23,555 nt of DNA from an uncultured Candidatus Melainabacteria bacterium (GCA_934693235.1 CAKUUY010000025.1:1-23555); one strand, 5' to 3'. Positions 6,980-14,728 are shown, counted from the stretch's first letter. The notes: generated by a model not told the origin, from the sequence alone. Numbers and translations are program-made.

Positions 6980-8206
6980 ATGCAATCACTAAAATCAATG
7001 CGTTTACATATTGGGGTTTTTGGCAAGACAAATGTAGGAAAATCTTCTATTTTAAACAAAATTACAAATCAAGAAATTTCAATTGTTTCTGATATTGCAG
7101 GAACAACTACCGATGTTGTTGAAAAATCAATGGAACTTTTGCCGATTGGGCCTGTAACTTTTTTAGATACAGCAGGGCTTGATGATACAACAGAGTTGGG
7201 TGAAAAACGTGTCGAAAAAACGATGAAAGTTCTTAATCGTATTGATGTGGCTGTAATTGTTTGCGATTGCAATGAAATTGAGAGTAGGTTGAATTTTCTA
7301 TCTCAACACAATAATTTTTTTGATGATTGTGAAAAGGAATTGATAAAAAAACTTGATGAATTAAAAATTCCATATTTAATTGTTGTGAATAAATGTGATT
7401 TAAACAGAAAATTTGATTTCGGGCAAATGTGTCAATTCCAAAATATCATCTTCACCTCTGCAAAGTATGACGATAGATTGGTTTTTAAGTTCAAGGAAGC
7501 ATTAGTAAAACTTTTACCTGAAGATTTTGTAAATTCTCCAAAAATTGTAGGGGATTTAGTACCTCCCAAAAGCACCGTAATTCTTGTAATTCCAATTGAT
7601 AAAGAAGCGCCAAAAGGCAGGATTATTTTACCTCAGGTTCAAACTTTGAGAGATTTGTTGGATAGTAACTGTTTGACTTATGTTGTAAAAGAAAGCGAGT
7701 TGAAAGATGCGCTTGCCAACTTGAAAACTCCGCCGGCGCTTGTGGTAACAGATAGTCAGGCTTTTCGTCAAGTATCTGAAATTGTACCTGAAAATATTCC
7801 TTTAACTTCTTTTTCAATTCTTTTTGCCAGATTGAAAGGCGATTTAGATGAATTTATAAAAGGAGCACAGGCAATAGAAAGTTTGAAAGACGGTGATTTA
7901 GTTTTAATTCTTGAAAGTTGTACGCACCATGCTATAGAAGATGATATCGGCAGAGTAAAAATTCCTAATCTTTTACGCAAAAAAACAAAGAAAAATCTTG
8001 TTATACACAACTATGCAGGACACGATTTTCCTGACTTAAAGGATTACAAATTAGTTATTCATTGTGGAGCTTGTATGACTAATCGTAGAGAAGTTTTGTC
8101 AAGAATTTTGATTGCAAATAAAAATAACGTTCCTATTACAAATTATGGAATTGTTATTTCTTATTGTCTTGGAATTTTACCAAGAGCGACAAAAATATTT
8201 AATTAA
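6980..8206 (+). CDS. hydF: [FeFe]-hydrogenase maturation GTPase HydF
   Basis: HydF is the scaffold on which the 2Fe subcluster of the hydrogenase H-cluster is built before transfer to the apo-hydrogenase. The 408-residue length is normal. The N-terminal GTPase domain has G1 GKTNVGKS (15-22), G2 in AGTTTD (40-45), G3 DTAG (63-66) and G4 NKCD (137-140). A dimerisation domain follows. The C-terminal cluster domain carries C314-x-H316 and H361-C362-x2-C365, the HydF pattern that separates it from MnmE and Era. HydE, HydG and the hydrogenase are not in this window but should be elsewhere in the genome. SD support is weak (AGAGAG about 8 nt upstream); an in-frame ATG at 6998 is a possible alternative start. 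It converges with the methyltransferase gene, with 4 nt between stops. Confidence 0.95.
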   Translation: MQSLKSMRLHIGVFGKTNVGKSSILNKITNQEISIVSDIAGTTTDVVEKSMELLPIGPVTFLDTAGLDDTTELGEKRVEKTMKVLNRIDVAVIVCDCNEIESRLNFLSQHNNFFDDCEKELIKKLDELKIPYLIVVNKCDLNRKFDFGQMCQFQNIIFTSAKYDDRLVFKFKEALVKLLPEDFVNSPKIVGDLVPPKSTVILVIPIDKEAPKGRIILPQVQTLRDLLDSNCLTYVVKESELKDALANLKTPPALVVTDSQAFRQVSEIVPENIPLTSFSILFARLKGDLDEFIKGAQAIESLKDGDLVLILESCTHHAIEDDIGRVKIPNLLRKKTKKNLVIHNYAGHDFPDLKDYKLVIHCGACMTNRREVLSRILIANKNNVPITNYGIVISYCLGILPRATKIFN

Positions 8207-8210
8207 TTAT

Positions 8211-8879
8211 TTATTTAGCAAGAACTTGAGCAGAAATAACTCCACACAAAAAATCTTTGCGTTTTACAAGTTTAAATCCCTTGCTTTCAAAATCTCTAAT
8301 CACATCTTCCGGTGATGGAAATTCTTGTTTTGACTTGATGAGATATGAATAAGCTTCGACATTTTCAGTAAAAAGTCTTATTAATAGCGGTGTTATCACA
8401 TCATAAATTTTACTTGCGAAATTTTTTCTGCCAAAATCAAGGTGTAAAAATTTTCCGTTTGGTTTTAAAATTCGATAAACTTCTTCAACTGCTTTTTCTG
8501 CATTTAAAATATTTCTCAAGCCAAATCCCATAATAACAAAATCGAAAAAATTATCTTCATAAGGCAAATTTGTTACATCACCTTGCATAAAACGAATATC
8601 AGGGTGTTTTGACTTTGCAATCATAAGCATTCTTTCAGAAAAATCAATTCCTGTAATGCAGGCATGTGGAAATATTTTTTTTACAATTCCTGACAAGTCT
8701 CCTGTTCCACAACACAAATCAATAACATTATTATGAGGTTTAATATCAAGCATTTTGATTGCTTGAATTTTTACGTAATTTTGTGTGCCGAAAGACATTG
8801 CATTATTTACAAAATCGTATTTATTTGCAATCATATTGAACATTGTATGAATAGAGTCAGGAGTTTTGTCTAGTGTCAT
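8211..8879 (-). CDS. menG: UbiE/MenG-family quinone methyltransferase
   Basis: SAM-dependent C-methyltransferase, 222 residues. Motifs are the N-terminal YDFVNN (21-26), the SAM-binding DLCCGTGD (54-61), an acidic strand end GIDFSERML (77-85), and the family signature GFGLRN (118-123). The C-terminal part has the expected FPSPEDV and the GF-x-LV / G-x(3)-AQVLAK ending. In this family the product is demethylmenaquinone (or ubiquinone precursor) methyltransferase. No other quinone gene is nearby, so the substrate is uncertain; in a fermenter a menaquinone or other small quinone role is plausible. The SD is AAAAAGG, about 8 nt before the ATG. It is divergent from the DUF4127-like gene across only 48 bp. 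Confidence 0.85.
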   Translation of the reverse strand: MTLDKTPDSIHTMFNMIANKYDFVNNAMSFGTQNYVKIQAIKMLDIKPHNNVIDLCCGTGDLSGIVKKIFPHACITGIDFSERMLMIAKSKHPDIRFMQGDVTNLPYEDNFFDFVIMGFGLRNILNAEKAVEEVYRILKPNGKFLHLDFGRKNFASKIYDVITPLLIRLFTENVEAYSYLIKSKQEFPSPEDVIRDFESKGFKLVKRKDFLCGVISAQVLAK

Positions 8880-8893
8880 AAATCGTTACCTTT

Positions 8894-8921
8894 TTGCATA
8901 AGTCTAATATTAACATATAAT
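8894..8921 (+). promoter_or_regulatory. Promoter giving a leaderless start for the DUF4127-like gene
   Basis: TATAAT (8916-8921) is followed by six bases (AAAATT) and then the ATG at 8928. A weak -35 (TTGCAT, 8894-8899) lies 16 bp upstream. There is no Shine-Dalgarno sequence before this ATG. Confidence 0.55.
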
Positions 8922-8927
8922 AAAATT

Positions 8928-10433
8928 ATGAACATAGCTTTTATACCAATAGATAACAGACCTGTTTGCTATACTCTTGTGGAACAGATTTGCGCAATAA
9001 ATAGTAATATCAAACTTTTTATGCCTGAAAGAGAATTTTTGGGATCACTAACAAAGTATGCAAATGTTGATAAAATTTTTAGTTGGCTTGAAAATTTACC
9101 AGAACTTGATGTTATTGTAATGTGCCTTGATACAGTTGCTTATGGCGGATTAATTTCTTCCAGAAGAAGTCCGGATTTATTTGAGAATATAAAAGCACGT
9201 GTGGAAAAATTAAAATCAATTTTAGAAAAGAAAAATGCAAAAATTTATGCATTTTCAAGTATTATGCGAATTTCAAACAACAATGTCAACGAGGAAGAAA
9301 AAGAATATTGGAATAAATGGGGTAAAAAGATTTTTGACTATTCTTATCAAACCCACAAACTTGGGACAGAAAGCTGTATTACGAATATTATTCCGTCAGA
9401 GATTTTGGATGATTACCTTGCGACAAGAAAAAGAAATTTTGAGATAAATAAATTATACTTGGAATATCAAAAACAAGGAATTTTCGACACATTAGTTTTT
9501 TCAAAAGATGATTGTGCAGAGTACGGATTTAATGTTCAAGAAGCTCAAACTCTTGAAAAACTCGGAGGTTTTGTAAAAACCGGAGCAGATGAAATTCCTC
9601 TGACATTGCTTGCGAGAGCAGTGGCTTCTTTGGATGTAAAGACGGTTACTGAAACAGCAAGTAGGGGTGAGAAAACGCAGTATCCCCACCAAAATACTGG
9701 AAATAAACCCTCTCCCGAATATCTAAGTTCGCCACATCTCACTAAGAAAGAGGGTAATTCCTCTATCTCTTTATGTCTCTGTGCATCTAAAATAAAAATT
9801 GCACCAATTTTTCTTGCGCCTGATTACAAAGATTTAATTTCAAATTACGAAGATGTTTCTATTGAGAAGTCTGTAAAAGGACAAATTGAACTTGCAGGAT
9901 GTAAAGTTTGCAATCCTGAAGATGCTGATATTTTGCTTTATGTGAATAATTTTGAAGAACATCAAGGTGAAATTGTTATGAAAGTTCCAACAAAACCATT
10001 CAATGGTAAATGGAAAAAACCACAAAAACCTTATATGATTGCAGATGTTAGATATGCAAATGGCGCAGACAATGCTTTTGTAAAACAACTTTTTGATGTA
10101 GGATTTGACGAAAATTTCTTAGGTTATTCTGCTTGGAATACTTCGGCAAATACATTGGGAAGTTTGATTTGTGGAGGAATTATAAAATCAGTCAAGCAGC
10201 TGGGAAGCGAGACAGCTAAGTCTAATTTTAAAAAACTCCAAGCAATTCGATTGCTTGATGATTGGGCTTATCAGGCAAATGTTAGACAGCAATTGACATT
10301 ACCGGATGAAAAACTGGTTAAAAAATTAATGAAACCATATGAAGAAAAAGTTTTTGAGGTTCTCGGAGTAAGATATGATATAAGTTATAAATTCCCTTGG
10401 AATAGGTTATTTGAGGTTGAAATATGCATTTAG
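8928..10433 (+). CDS. DUF4127-like protein with an in-frame repeat-derived insert
   Basis: A 501-residue cytosolic protein of unknown function. The opening IPIDNRPVCY (7-16), the LDTVAYGGLISSR stretch (67-79) and later DVRYANGADN (373-382) resemble the DUF4127 family, whose role I do not know. Residues about 242-287 (nucleotides about 9651-9788) look foreign: they are Ser/Pro/Lys-rich and low in predicted structure. The underlying DNA at 9661-9690 matches a hairpin module of the intergenic repeats at 14025-14055. The frame stays open throughout, and good family-like sequence resumes at KIKIAPIFLAP. The start is probably leaderless (TATAAT 6 nt upstream, no SD). It overlaps mntP by 10 nt. Confidence 0.75.
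   Translation: MNIAFIPIDNRPVCYTLVEQICAINSNIKLFMPEREFLGSLTKYANVDKIFSWLENLPELDVIVMCLDTVAYGGLISSRRSPDLFENIKARVEKLKSILEKKNAKIYAFSSIMRISNNNVNEEEKEYWNKWGKKIFDYSYQTHKLGTESCITNIIPSEILDDYLATRKRNFEINKLYLEYQKQGIFDTLVFSKDDCAEYGFNVQEAQTLEKLGGFVKTGADEIPLTLLARAVASLDVKTVTETASRGEKTQYPHQNTGNKPSPEYLSSPHLTKKEGNSSISLCLCASKIKIAPIFLAPDYKDLISNYEDVSIEKSVKGQIELAGCKVCNPEDADILLYVNNFEEHQGEIVMKVPTKPFNGKWKKPQKPYMIADVRYANGADNAFVKQLFDVGFDENFLGYSAWNTSANTLGSLICGGIIKSVKQLGSETAKSNFKKLQAIRLLDDWAYQANVRQQLTLPDEKLVKKLMKPYEEKVFEVLGVRYDISYKFPWNRLFEVEICI
9651..9788 (+). repeat. Repeat-derived insert inside the DUF4127-like coding sequence
   Basis: Bases 9661-9690 align with 14025-14055 of the intergenic repeat block at about 26 of 31 positions. 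Both have GTAGGG, a central GAAAACGCA and the TCCCCACC right arm. A second stem follows (CCCTCT near 9709 with AGAGGG near 9750). The encoded stretch is compositionally unlike the flanking protein. The exact edges are estimates. Confidence 0.6.
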
Positions 10434-10966
10434 CCGAATTAATTTTTTTAAGTATTGCTTTGGGTGTTGATTGTCTTGTTGTATCGTTCTCTCAAGGACT
10501 GATTTTTACAAAAAACAGAAAAAAAAATTCTTTTGCGCTTGCGTTTACGATGGGGGTTTTTCAAAGTTTAATGCCATTAACAGGTTACATTGGAGTAGGG
10601 CTGTTAAGTAAGTATATTGAAACATATAGCCAATGGATAGTATTTATTATATTTTTAGCACTTGGAGTCAAATTTATATATGAAGCTTTTCAAGAAAAGG
10701 AAGATACAGTTTGTTGTATTGGGTTGAAATGTCTTATTGGAATGGGAGTTGCAACGAGTATTGATGCAATGGCAGCCGGTGTTAGTCTTAAATTAACTAA
10801 TACTCCGCTTTTATTGTCAATATTAATGATAGGTATAGCCTCTTTTGTAATGTCAATTATGGGTTTTTGGTCAGGAAATTTCTTTAAAAATCTCCAATCA
10901 AAATATTTGGAAATTTTTGGTGGAACAATTCTTGTAATTTTGGCATTAAAATCAGTTTTGGATTAA
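10424..10966 (+). CDS. mntP: MntP-family manganese efflux pump
   Basis: A 180-residue integral membrane protein with about six hydrophobic helices. The two halves each carry the family acidic motif: GVDCLVVSFSQG (D16) and SIDAMAAGVSLK (D114). Equivalent aspartates are needed for Mn(II) export in characterised MntP proteins. FQSLMPLTGYIG (46-57) is also typical. Its start overlaps the end of the DUF4127-like gene by 10 nt, with GAGGT (10413-10417) as SD, so translation is probably coupled. The Mn-sensing yybP-ykoY riboswitch that often precedes mntP is absent, as expected for a second gene in an operon. Other members of the wider family are annotated YtaF. Confidence 0.85.
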   Translation: MHLAELIFLSIALGVDCLVVSFSQGLIFTKNRKKNSFALAFTMGVFQSLMPLTGYIGVGLLSKYIETYSQWIVFIIFLALGVKFIYEAFQEKEDTVCCIGLKCLIGMGVATSIDAMAAGVSLKLTNTPLLLSILMIGIASFVMSIMGFWSGNFFKNLQSKYLEIFGGTILVILALKSVLD

Positions 10967-11034
10967 GTTATAGACTGATTTGATTTATTGAGCTGTTAAA
11001 AGTTGCTAGGTTACTAAAACAATATGGACTTATT

Positions 11035-12792
11035 TTATGATATTGCTCTAATCATTTCTTGAGCTTCTTCGCATTCTGGGAAAGAATCTGTAATTTTGTC
11101 CAAAACTTTTAATGCTTCTTCCTTGTTACCAAGTTTTTCGTAGCATTTTGCACTGTTCAAAAGTAAATTTACATTTAGCGGATTTTTTTCAAGCATATGT
11201 TTGAAAATTCCGTTTGCTTGTTCATAATTTCCGAGTTCAAAATAACAAAGTCCGAGCATATGTTCGCAATCATATGTTTTTTGAAGTTCATAAGATTTTA
11301 CAAAATACATTTTTGCTTCTTCGATTTCACCTTGCAAAAATCTGATTTTACCTGCAATAAAGTACATAAAATCGTTGTTTGTTTCGTGATGAAGGGCGTG
11401 TTCAATTTGCTCATATGCCTTATCAAAATCTTTCAGTTGAATTTTATTCAATGCTGAAAAAGCAAGTGCATCTGTATGATGTGGGTCGATTTCCAATGCT
11501 TTTTGGTAATATTCGTCAGCCTTTTGGAAATTTGTTGTTGCATGAAGATAATTTGCATATTCAAACAATACTTCAAAACTATCCGGAGCAAGTTCAAGTG
11601 CCTTGTTAAATTCATCTTCTGCGTAATCAAAAAGTCTTTTACTCAGATACAAAACACCTAAATCTTTATGTGCTAGGGCAAAATTCGGATTAAGTTCAAC
11701 AACTTTTTTTAGAATCTTTTCAGCTTTGTCCATATCGTTTGTTTTTACGCAAAGATGTGCAAATTCATAGTAAATCTCGTGTGAAACGTTACCTTGGATT
11801 AGAATTTTTTCATAAAGCAATTTTGCATTAGATAATTGTCCGATTTTTACATAAATATTAGCAAGTTTTCTCAACATTGATACTGATTTCGGATTTAACA
11901 ATACAAGCTGTGCAAGAATTGTAATTGCGCTTGTGTATTCCCCGATTGCGTCATAACAACAAGCCAAATTGTACTTGTAATTATGTTTTTCAGGATAATG
12001 AGTCGCTAATAATTTGTAGTGTTTAATAGCTTCTTCAAATTGGTTTGACTTAACTTCTGAAAGAGCCATTGCGACAAGGTAATTGTCTTGAGGTTCAATA
12101 TCGTAAGCTTTTTGGAAAAATTCGCAAGCTTCTTTGTGTTTGTTTTGCAGTTGAAGAATTGATGCAATATTAAAATATGTGATTGAGTTGTTCGGATCAA
12201 GTTCGCTTGCTTTCATAAAGTTTTCGTATGCTTTTTCCAGATTACCGACTGTTACATAACAAGTTCCGAGGTTATTGTATAATTGAGAATGTTTTGGATT
12301 AAGTTCCAGAGCCTTTTCCAAAAATTCCAAAGCTTCATCAAATTTTCTCAAAGCCATGTACGCAGTTCCGGCAATATAGTAAATTGTGTAATCATCTTGA
12401 ACGTATTCAAGAGCTTTTTTAGCTGTGTTAATAGCTTTTTGTGGTTCTTGATTTTTTACATAAACAATAGCAAGGTTTTTGTATGCATCAATGTAGCTGC
12501 TACGCATTCTCAAAACTTCTTCATAGGCAGAAATTGCGTGAAGAAAATCATCTTGGTTATCATAGCAACTTGCCAAATAAAACCAACTTGTTGCATCGTC
12601 TTTGTATTTCACGACTGTTTCAAAAACGCCTTGTCCATCTTTAAATTCGCCCAAATTAACGTGGCAAAGTCCTAAAAGTTTTAGTGCTTCTATATCTTTT
12701 TCATTTTCATGAATAATTGTTTGTAGTTCTTTTTTAGCTTCTAAATATTTTTTATTATTAATAAGCTCGTTTATTTTATCTAATTTTTTCAT
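11035..12792 (-). CDS. Large tetratricopeptide-repeat protein
   Basis: A 585-residue protein made almost wholly of 34-residue TPR units (about 16-17). The pattern of W/L-G-Y-A-P consensus positions is clear, for example LYNNLGTCYVTVGNLEKAY and the repeated LELNP / LDPNN / IDPHH unit boundaries. It has no signal peptide, membrane segment or catalytic domain, so it is likely a cytosolic scaffold for protein-protein contacts; the partner is unknown. The frame extends to a TTG at 12810, but that codon falls in the promoter spacer. I take the ATG at 12792, which sits exactly 6 nt after TATAAT and has no SD. It is divergent from the next gene, sharing the promoter region. Confidence 0.9.
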   Translation of the reverse strand: MKKLDKINELINNKKYLEAKKELQTIIHENEKDIEALKLLGLCHVNLGEFKDGQGVFETVVKYKDDATSWFYLASCYDNQDDFLHAISAYEEVLRMRSSYIDAYKNLAIVYVKNQEPQKAINTAKKALEYVQDDYTIYYIAGTAYMALRKFDEALEFLEKALELNPKHSQLYNNLGTCYVTVGNLEKAYENFMKASELDPNNSITYFNIASILQLQNKHKEACEFFQKAYDIEPQDNYLVAMALSEVKSNQFEEAIKHYKLLATHYPEKHNYKYNLACCYDAIGEYTSAITILAQLVLLNPKSVSMLRKLANIYVKIGQLSNAKLLYEKILIQGNVSHEIYYEFAHLCVKTNDMDKAEKILKKVVELNPNFALAHKDLGVLYLSKRLFDYAEDEFNKALELAPDSFEVLFEYANYLHATTNFQKADEYYQKALEIDPHHTDALAFSALNKIQLKDFDKAYEQIEHALHHETNNDFMYFIAGKIRFLQGEIEEAKMYFVKSYELQKTYDCEHMLGLCYFELGNYEQANGIFKHMLEKNPLNVNLLLNSAKCYEKLGNKEEALKVLDKITDSFPECEEAQEMIRAIS

Positions 12793-12798
12793 AATCTG

Positions 12799-12827
12799 AT
12801 TATAGCGCAAACAAAACTTACTTTACA
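12799..12827 (-). promoter_or_regulatory. Promoter giving a leaderless start for the TPR gene
   Basis: On the minus strand TATAAT (12804-12799) is followed by CAGATT and the ATG at 12792. A possible -35 (TGTAAA, 12827-12822) is 17 bp upstream. It is the reverse complement of the TTTACA used as -35 by the divergent promoter, so the two promoters would compete for one site. Confidence 0.5.
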
Positions 12828-12851
12828 GATTTTGGCAATGTGTGGTATAAT
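12822..12851 (+). promoter_or_regulatory. Promoter of the Ser/Asn-rich protein gene
   Basis: TTTACA (12822-12827), an 18-bp spacer ending TGG, then TATAAT (12846-12851): a good -35 plus an extended -10. The predicted leader is about 40 nt and includes the SD at 12890-12895. Confidence 0.65.
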
Positions 12852-12899
12852 ATTTTATCAACGCCTAAGAATTCATAGATTTTGTCCGGAAAGGACAAT

Positions 12900-13601
12900 A
12901 TGGGGAAATCTACAAAAAAATACCCGAGTTATTCATCCGGAACAATGAGTGTTAACGGAAGCCCAAAAGCCAGCACATATAAGATAGGCAACAATATTTT
13001 TTCTAACTATAATATGTCTGCAAATGAGAAAAAAGCTTATGATTATGTACAAAAATCTCTTGCGGACTCTTTGTCTTCTGTGAATGTTTTTGATGAAAAT
13101 ACTCAGAAAAATTTACAATTACAACTTGATGCCTACACTTTAAATGGGCAAAAACTTATTAATAACATTTATTCACCGATGTTGAGTAATTTGAAAACAG
13201 ATATTGCATCACGCTTTGGTAACCTTGACAATTCTGTATTTATGGATAATTTGAACTCAATTGAAGCTAATCGTGCAAAATCAATTAATAATCTTGCACA
13301 AGATGTAATGTCTAAAAGAAATGAACTTGTAAGTAATGAATTAGCACAAAGATACACATATTTAAACTTTTTGCAAGATGTTCAAAACCAAATGAATTCA
13401 AATGCCTTGAATTTTATTTCGGGTTCACAATCAAACAGTTCATCCGGAAACAGCTATAACGCGCAAGCTTATAATGCAACAAAATCATCAGGAGGTTCTT
13501 TTGGAACTTATGCAAATTTGGCTTCCGGAGTGTTAAGTTCAATGGGACCATACGGAATGGCGGCATCTGCAGCATTACAAATTGCCAAAAATTATGTGTA
13601 A
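12900..13601 (+). CDS. Ser/Asn/Ala-rich hypothetical protein, phage-structural-like composition
   Basis: 233 residues from the ATG at 12900, which has an AAAGGA SD (12890-12895); a TTG at 12882 is less likely. I do not recognise a family. The N-terminal 40 residues are Ser/Gly/Lys-rich. Residues about 45-165 are polar and helical, with repeated Asn/Gln/Leu patterns. A Ser/Asn linker follows and then a C-terminal Gly/Ala hydrophobic stretch (YANLASGVLSSMGPYGMAASAALQIA) that could insert in a membrane. The architecture recalls phage internal virion or pilot proteins, but no other phage gene is nearby and this is only a compositional impression. Confidence 0.65.
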   Translation: MGKSTKKYPSYSSGTMSVNGSPKASTYKIGNNIFSNYNMSANEKKAYDYVQKSLADSLSSVNVFDENTQKNLQLQLDAYTLNGQKLINNIYSPMLSNLKTDIASRFGNLDNSVFMDNLNSIEANRAKSINNLAQDVMSKRNELVSNELAQRYTYLNFLQDVQNQMNSNALNFISGSQSNSSSGNSYNAQAYNATKSSGGSFGTYANLASGVLSSMGPYGMAASAALQIAKNYV

Positions 13602-13682
13602 AGCTATAAATATTGGGATTAAAAGGTGGTGGTGGTGAAGAGAAGATTTAGATGCCTAGGTAGGAAGTTACTAGGTTACTAA

Positions 13683-13795
13683 GGTGCTACGCACGTAGCC
13701 CTCTGTAACAATATTTGTCCATACCTCATATGTCAGTGTATAGTTATTAGGACGTTAGGACGTTAAGGCGCTAAGTTCGTTACAAAAGCAGCTAA
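13683..13795 (-). repeat. Dispersed repeat R1, copy E
   Basis: Inverted copy. The right-end palindrome (GTGCTACGCACGTAG), ATATTTGTCCATACCTC and the octamers (GACGTTAG, GACGTTAA, GGCGCTAA) are present. The other end is a variant, ending GTTACAAAAGCAGCTAA, which recurs exactly at 18491-18507. Confidence 0.75.
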
Positions 13796-13801
13796 TTGAA
13801 A

Positions 13802-13961
13802 CTGTCATTGCGAAGCGAAAAGGTGTAAAGATGTTGTTAAAAATTGTTGAATATACGCTGTAGCAATCTCATTCAATTTAATATAATGGGATTACTACGT
13901 CGCTGTTGCTTTTTTCATCTTTAACAATTTCATAAAACTTTTCCGCTCCTCGTAATGACAG
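13802..13961. repeat. Long palindromic element of the CATTGCGA / TCGTAATGAC type
   Basis: The ends CTGTCATTGCGAAGCG and CCGCTCCTCGTAATGACAG are imperfect inverted repeats. A second inner pair (TAGCAATCTCATT with AATGGGATTACTA) is nested inside. This matches a widespread class of non-coding bacterial palindromes with the same end words. It sits between R1 copies E and F. Confidence 0.65.
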
Positions 13962-14024
13962 GTGCTACGCACGTAGCCCTTTGTGACAATATTTGTCCAT
14001 ACCTCGTACATTGGTGTAAAGTTC
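13961..14024 (-). repeat. Dispersed repeat R1, copy F (right end only)
   Basis: An inverted partial copy with the GTGCTACGCACGTAG palindrome and ATATTTGTCCATACCTCGTACATTGGTGTA, broken off at a GTTCGTAGGG junction. Confidence 0.75.
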
Positions 14025-14060
14025 GTAGGGTGGGGAAAACGCAAGTGTCCCCACCTTTTT
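14025..14060 (+). repeat. Hairpin module with T tract, also found inside the DUF4127-like gene
   Basis: GGTGGGGA (14029-14036) pairs with TCCCCACC (14048-14055) and is followed by five T, so it could also act as a terminator. It is homologous to 9661-9690. Confidence 0.6.
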
Positions 14061-14260
14061 AAGGTTATAATTTGGTGGGCACACGAATTAATATTTTTTT
14101 ATATCGCCTTAATTGACGAGGCTTTGCCCACACTACGCTGCTGCGTTGCTCCTTAACTCGTAATGACATGTACAAAATTAAAAAACGCCACGATAGCGAA
14201 ATGAATAATAACTTGTTAGTGAAACAAATAGCAAAAAACAGTCACTGTTTCATAAGTATT

Positions 14261-14359
14261 GAGCCACATTCGCGTTAAACGTGACTCCGTGTCATCAGAA
14301 AAGTCCTGCAGACAGCCTACGTTTTCTGATGACAGCTCCGCACTCCGCTCATGTGGCTC
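14261..14359. repeat. Nested perfect palindrome element
   Basis: The outer arms GAGCCACAT (14261-14269) and ATGTGGCTC (14351-14359) are perfect. So are the inner 13-bp arms TGTCATCAGAAAA (14290-14302) and TTTTCTGATGACA (14322-14334). The 19-nt centre contains CTGCAG. Only one copy is in the window. A structured RNA or a small mobile palindrome are both possible. Confidence 0.65.
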
Positions 14360-14406
14360 GTTGAACTTACTAGTTATTAGTGAATAAAGCGTGTGGATGG
14401 TTTTGT

Positions 14407-14550
14407 GGAACTTTTACACAAAAAGTTCCCGCCGTCCGCGCAGGACATGATATAATAATTTTTAACCCCTCTCTCGTATCCGTGATTCACTGCGTTCAAA
14501 CGGCTACTCTCTCTCCCTCGGAGAGAGGAAAAGTTACTACAATTTATTTC
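14407..14550 (+). repeat. Dispersed repeat R2, copy 1
   Basis: About 140 bp. A first hairpin (GGAACTTTT/AAAAGTTCC, 14407-14429) is followed by GTCC-GCGCA-GGAC and an extended -10 (TGA-TATAAT, 14448-14456). Then comes CCTCTCTC, a variable stem, and the hairpin CTCTCTCC-CTC-GGAGAGAG. It joins R1 copy B directly at 14551. The second copy is at 18797-18935. Confidence 0.8.
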
Positions 14551-14670
14551 CTAATATAGCTGCTATACATGAAAATATCTTAAACGAAAAGAACTTATCG
14601 CCTTAGTAACTATACACCAATGTATGAGGTATGGACAAATATTGTCACAAAGGGCTACGTGCGTAGCACC
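14551..14670 (+). repeat. Dispersed repeat R1, copy B
   Basis: The full-length 120-bp partner of copy A. The middle palindrome is partly decayed (ACGAAAAGAACTTATCG). Octamers of the CCTAGTAA type follow up to about 14690, just before the mnmE promoter. Confidence 0.85.
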
Positions 14671-14693
14671 TTAGTAACCTAGTAACCTAAAAT

Positions 14694-14722
14694 TTGCTCC
14701 CTATTGATTTTTATTATATAAT
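14694..14722 (+). promoter_or_regulatory. Promoter giving a leaderless start for mnmE
   Basis: TTGCTC (14694-14699), a 17-bp spacer and TATAAT (14717-14722) are followed by six bases (CGGTTT) and the ATG at 14729. No SD is present. The -35 lies just past the edge of repeat copy R1-B and its octamer tail. Confidence 0.6.
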
Positions 14723-14728
14723 CGGTTT

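Larger units (their letters stand above)
13602..14728. other. Non-coding repeat block between the Ser/Asn-rich gene and mnmE
   Basis: 1.1 kb with no credible gene. In order it holds octamers (13664-13683), R1-E, a long palindrome, R1-F, a hairpin with T tract, a GTGGGCA/TGCCCAC pair (14075-14131), the nested palindrome, R2 copy 1, R1-B and the mnmE promoter. Parts of it are more GC-rich than the genes. Confidence 0.75.

Noticed and set aside
10300..10423. yybP-ykoY manganese riboswitch before mntP
   Set aside because: The region is coding sequence of the overlapping upstream gene and shows no riboswitch-like conserved core.
12793..12810. TTG start at 12810 for the TPR protein
   Set aside because: It would lie upstream of the -10 box in the promoter spacer; the ATG at 12792 fits the leaderless pattern.
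13602..14728. tRNA or rRNA gene among the GC-richer hairpins
   Set aside because: No cloverleaf with a T-loop GGTTCRANYCC and CCA-side acceptor stem could be found; the hairpins belong to repeats.
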